Assembly: GCA_028875335.1 (NCBI GenBank)
Contig: JAPPEF010000081.1
Coordinates: forward strand, 1 to 8,368
Origin: Gemmatimonadota bacterium
Lineage (GTDB): Bacteria; Latescibacterota; UBA2968; UBA8231
Length of the DNA stretch: 8,368 nt
Direction of reading: 5' to 3'
Made by a program: the position numbers and the translations under genes. Positions 6,643-8,368 of this stretch are shown here, in pieces (position 1 is the stretch's first letter; each line of letters opens with the position of its first letter). The notes under the pieces are model-generated. The model saw nothing but the letters and a program-made list of their open reading frames with translations, made no database searches and was not told the origin of the DNA.

Positions 6643-7206
6643 ATGAGAATGGTTATTTCAGCAATTGTTGCGCTCTTCTTTTTCTTAGGTGCCTCCAGCC
6701 GCAACATCACACCCGATGCCGTGACCCGGGCTACGATCTGGAATTCCCACGAGGGCGACCCCGACGTATTGGGAGACGGCAAGGTTCCCCAAGATGCCGA
6801 TGCCCTGCCCTTCACCTGGAAGACCAAAGGGATTTTGGTGTTTGCCTGGGAGGAACCGCTGCAACTGGAGAAATTGCGGATCTACGTCGGTGCCATCGGC
6901 AACAACTACCAAGTCCGCGCCTATCTAGGCGGACGCTTAGACGAGACCGGCACCCTGCGCGAACCCGAAGGGGTGCAAACCGCTCTGATCGAAGAAAATG
7001 CACGGGCAGTGGACCAGTGGATAGAGATTTATTTTCCTCCCGACACTATGGCCGACAACCTCGAACTATGGACGTTGGGCCCTACCATCTTCTACGAGGT
7101 GGAAATCTACGTGCGCAGTTCGGACGCTACCGCAGTCGAGAAGTTGAGCTGGGGAAAAATCAAGACCGGCCAAGGATCACTTTCAATACTGCGCCAAATA
7201 CCGTAA
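6643..7206 (+). CDS. small secreted protein with galactose-binding-like beta-sandwich
   Basis: A 187-aa protein with a signal peptide (MRMVISAIVALFFFLGAS, 1-18) and no cysteines. The mature part is rich in beta strands: FAWEEPLQLEKLRIYVGAIG (67-86), then YQVRAYLGG (89-97), WIEIYFPP (126-133), ADNLELWTLG (137-146) and a closing FYEVEIYV (150-157). This order, with an aromatic/acidic last strand reading E-V-E-I-Y, resembles discoidin (F5/8 type C)-like domains that bind carbohydrates or other surface ligands. Assignment is by pattern only. The short basic tail (SWGKIKTGQGSL, 169-180) carries no sorting signal. ATG 6643 is chosen because the longer open frame (to 6439) would be antisense to the well-supported cupin gene. 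A weak AGG (6631-6633) lies 9 nt upstream; ATG 6649 is an alternative start. The DUF362 gene follows 75 bp downstream. Confidence 0.6.
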   Translation: MRMVISAIVALFFFLGASSRNITPDAVTRATIWNSHEGDPDVLGDGKVPQDADALPFTWKTKGILVFAWEEPLQLEKLRIYVGAIGNNYQVRAYLGGRLDETGTLREPEGVQTALIEENARAVDQWIEIYFPPDTMADNLELWTLGPTIFYEVEIYVRSSDATAVEKLSWGKIKTGQGSLSILRQIP

Positions 7207-7227
7207 CTATATAAACATCATGACCGC

Positions 7228-7239
7228 GCGGACATCCGC
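7228..7239. repeat. short inverted repeat between secreted protein and DUF362 genes
   Basis: GCGGA, CA, TCCGC is a perfect 12-base near-palindrome in the 75-bp gap, 21 bp after the TAA at 7206. The central 2 nt make it tight for an RNA loop; a 4-bp stem with a 4-nt loop is possible. There is no T-run after it. It could be an operator half-site pair, a weak attenuator or chance. The start of the same gap is A+T-rich (TATATAAAC, 7209-7217), which might hold a promoter element. Confidence 0.2.
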
Positions 7240-7281
7240 CGCTTGCGCGCAGTACCGACCTCAAACGCGGGAGAGTCGATC

Positions 7282-8368
7282 ATGCCCCAAATAACAAAAC
7301 GCAAATTTGCAAATTTAGCCCTCCTCCTGTTGATCGGCGCTCTGATCGGCTGGGACATCTACGCCCACCAAGCGCAGACCTTTTTCGTCGGGACGGCAAG
7401 GTCGGTGCAGCAAGCCCAAGAGCCCTTGCAGGTAGAAGGCTTGCCCCTCCTGCGTCCCGGCACCCTCACCTTGGGCGAGGGCAATCCGACCGTAGCGATT
7501 GCCACTTCGAGCGACTCGGAACTGGCCGCACCGGCAGCCTTAAACGCCTCCTTGAGCTTCACGCAAGTGGATGCCATCGTCCGCCGCGCCCTTGACCTAG
7601 ACCAATCGGAGCGCTCCATCCGCGCCGTCGTCGAGTCAAGCGACTGGGTCGTCGTCAAAGTCAACATCGTGACGAACAGAGGAAATCCTTCCTCGGCATA
7701 CTACCACAATGGCATTGAACACCCGGGCCAGATCACGGATTTGCGGGTGGTTAAGAGCGTGATTAACTACCTCATCGAGCAGGTGGAGCCACGGCGCATC
7801 ACCATTGCCGAGGGCGGGGCCGAATCTCCCCGCAAAGGCGAGCCTGGCTTTCCCACCAATGCAGAAGAAGACGGCTGGTCCGCGACCTATCCCGAATTCG
7901 GCGATCTCTCGTACATCGAGATGCTAGAGGAGTTCGCCGCCCTAGGGGTCTCCACCGTGGTGGACACCTCTGACCTCAACTACGCCCCCTTCCGTCGTGA
8001 GCCGGTTCCGGGTGGAGCCATTCAGCGCTTGGGAGTGACGCGCTTGCGGTATCCAGGTGCCCAGTTCGGCTTCCACGTAGAGGGCACCGGCAGCTTCCGC
8101 AAGGAAGGCTACTTCATGCCCGAACCGATCCTAGATGCCGATAAAGTAATTTCCATCGCCGCCATGAAGACCACCATCTACGGTACCACCTTAGGTATCA
8201 AAAATTACGTCGGCACCCTAGCCTCGGGAGCGTACGGCGACGGCACCTCCAAGCGCCAGCACTACCAAAACAACCCCGAGCACGGGTACGTGGACCTGTT
8301 CTCCTACAACCCAGCGGCCTATACCGTCATCGAGGGATTCTGGGGCACTGAAGGCGACGGGCCGCAGT
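7282..8368 (+). CDS. DUF362 domain-containing protein, membrane-anchored or exported, 3' truncated
   Basis: The frame is open for 362 codons from the ATG at 7282 to the window edge. GGGAGAG (7269-7275) lies 6 nt before the start. A single hydrophobic segment (FANLALLLLIGALIGWDIYA, 9-28) after KRK is a signal anchor or signal peptide, so the rest is probably outside the cytoplasm. DUF362 landmarks follow: VDAIVRRALDL (97-107), WVVVKVNIV (122-130), RITIAEGGAE (172-181), KVISIAAMKT (288-297), GIKNYVGTL (305-313) and EGFWGTEGDGP (351-361). DUF362 is a family of unknown function; some members carry a ferredoxin module. No cysteine occurs in the visible part, so an Fe-S cluster here is excluded unless it lies beyond the edge. 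With the preceding secreted protein it may form an exported pair. The role is unknown. Confidence 0.8.
   Translation, partial: MPQITKRKFANLALLLLIGALIGWDIYAHQAQTFFVGTARSVQQAQEPLQVEGLPLLRPGTLTLGEGNPTVAIATSSDSELAAPAALNASLSFTQVDAIVRRALDLDQSERSIRAVVESSDWVVVKVNIVTNRGNPSSAYYHNGIEHPGQITDLRVVKSVINYLIEQVEPRRITIAEGGAESPRKGEPGFPTNAEEDGWSATYPEFGDLSYIEMLEEFAALGVSTVVDTSDLNYAPFRREPVPGGAIQRLGVTRLRYPGAQFGFHVEGTGSFRKEGYFMPEPILDADKVISIAAMKTTIYGTTLGIKNYVGTLASGAYGDGTSKRQHYQNNPEHGYVDLFSYNPAAYTVIEGFWGTEGDGPQ

Noticed and set aside
7220..7294. Short ATG frame in the gap before the DUF362 gene
   Set aside because: It has no ribosome site and a low-complexity GC-rich content, and it runs into the DUF362 start in another frame.
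1..8368. tRNA, rRNA, CRISPR array, insertion sequence or attachment site
   Set aside because: No cloverleaf, repeat-spacer pattern, transposase motif or long terminal repeat was seen on either strand.

Overview
The window is GC-rich bacterial DNA with tightly packed genes and a strong preference for C-ending codons in most of them. No rRNA, tRNA, IS element or CRISPR array marks the lineage. The gene mix is a PQQ-type quinoprotein, several Fe(II)/2-oxoglutarate oxygenases, an oxidoreductase-like protein, a DUF362 protein and a secreted beta-sandwich protein. From general knowledge this resembles uncultured environmental lineages rich in phytanoyl-CoA dioxygenases (Latescibacterota, Poribacteria, Planctomycetota relatives). 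That placement is an inference, and the window alone cannot fix the phylum.

Left part (1-2363, + strand). The C-terminal end of a 2OG-Fe(II) oxygenase-like gene is followed by a complete secreted PQQ-dependent dehydrogenase with no fused haem domain. Directly behind it, after an intact Shine-Dalgarno and start codon, lies a short broken reading frame. Across one 1-nt frameshift it reads as the N-terminus of a phytanoyl-CoA dioxygenase (PhyH), so it is read here as a pseudogene remnant.

Middle (2410-5789, + strand). A 426-aa polysaccharide flippase-like membrane protein overlaps by 4 bp (ATGA) an intact PhyH-family dioxygenase of 272 aa that keeps its iron and 2OG ligands. After a 108-bp gap with a plausible promoter comes a 391-aa conserved protein resembling a divergent Gfo/Idh/MocA-type oxidoreductase without a clear GxGxxG motif.

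Right part (5790-8368). A cupin and a DoxX-family membrane protein form a two-gene minus-strand unit. DoxX converges on the oxidoreductase-like gene with only 3 bp between the stop codons. The cupin is divergent, across a short A+T-rich region, from a small secreted protein that looks like a galactose-binding-type beta-sandwich. This is followed by a membrane-anchored or exported DUF362 protein that runs off the right edge.

No single pathway can be proven. The common thread is small-molecule or sugar oxidation, with periplasmic or exported enzymes beside cytoplasmic Fe/2OG hydroxylases. The most distinctive points are the PhyH remnant and intact PhyH flanking the flippase, the uncharacterised oxidoreductase-like protein, and the secreted beta-sandwich/DUF362 pair. 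No clearly new multi-gene system is evident.
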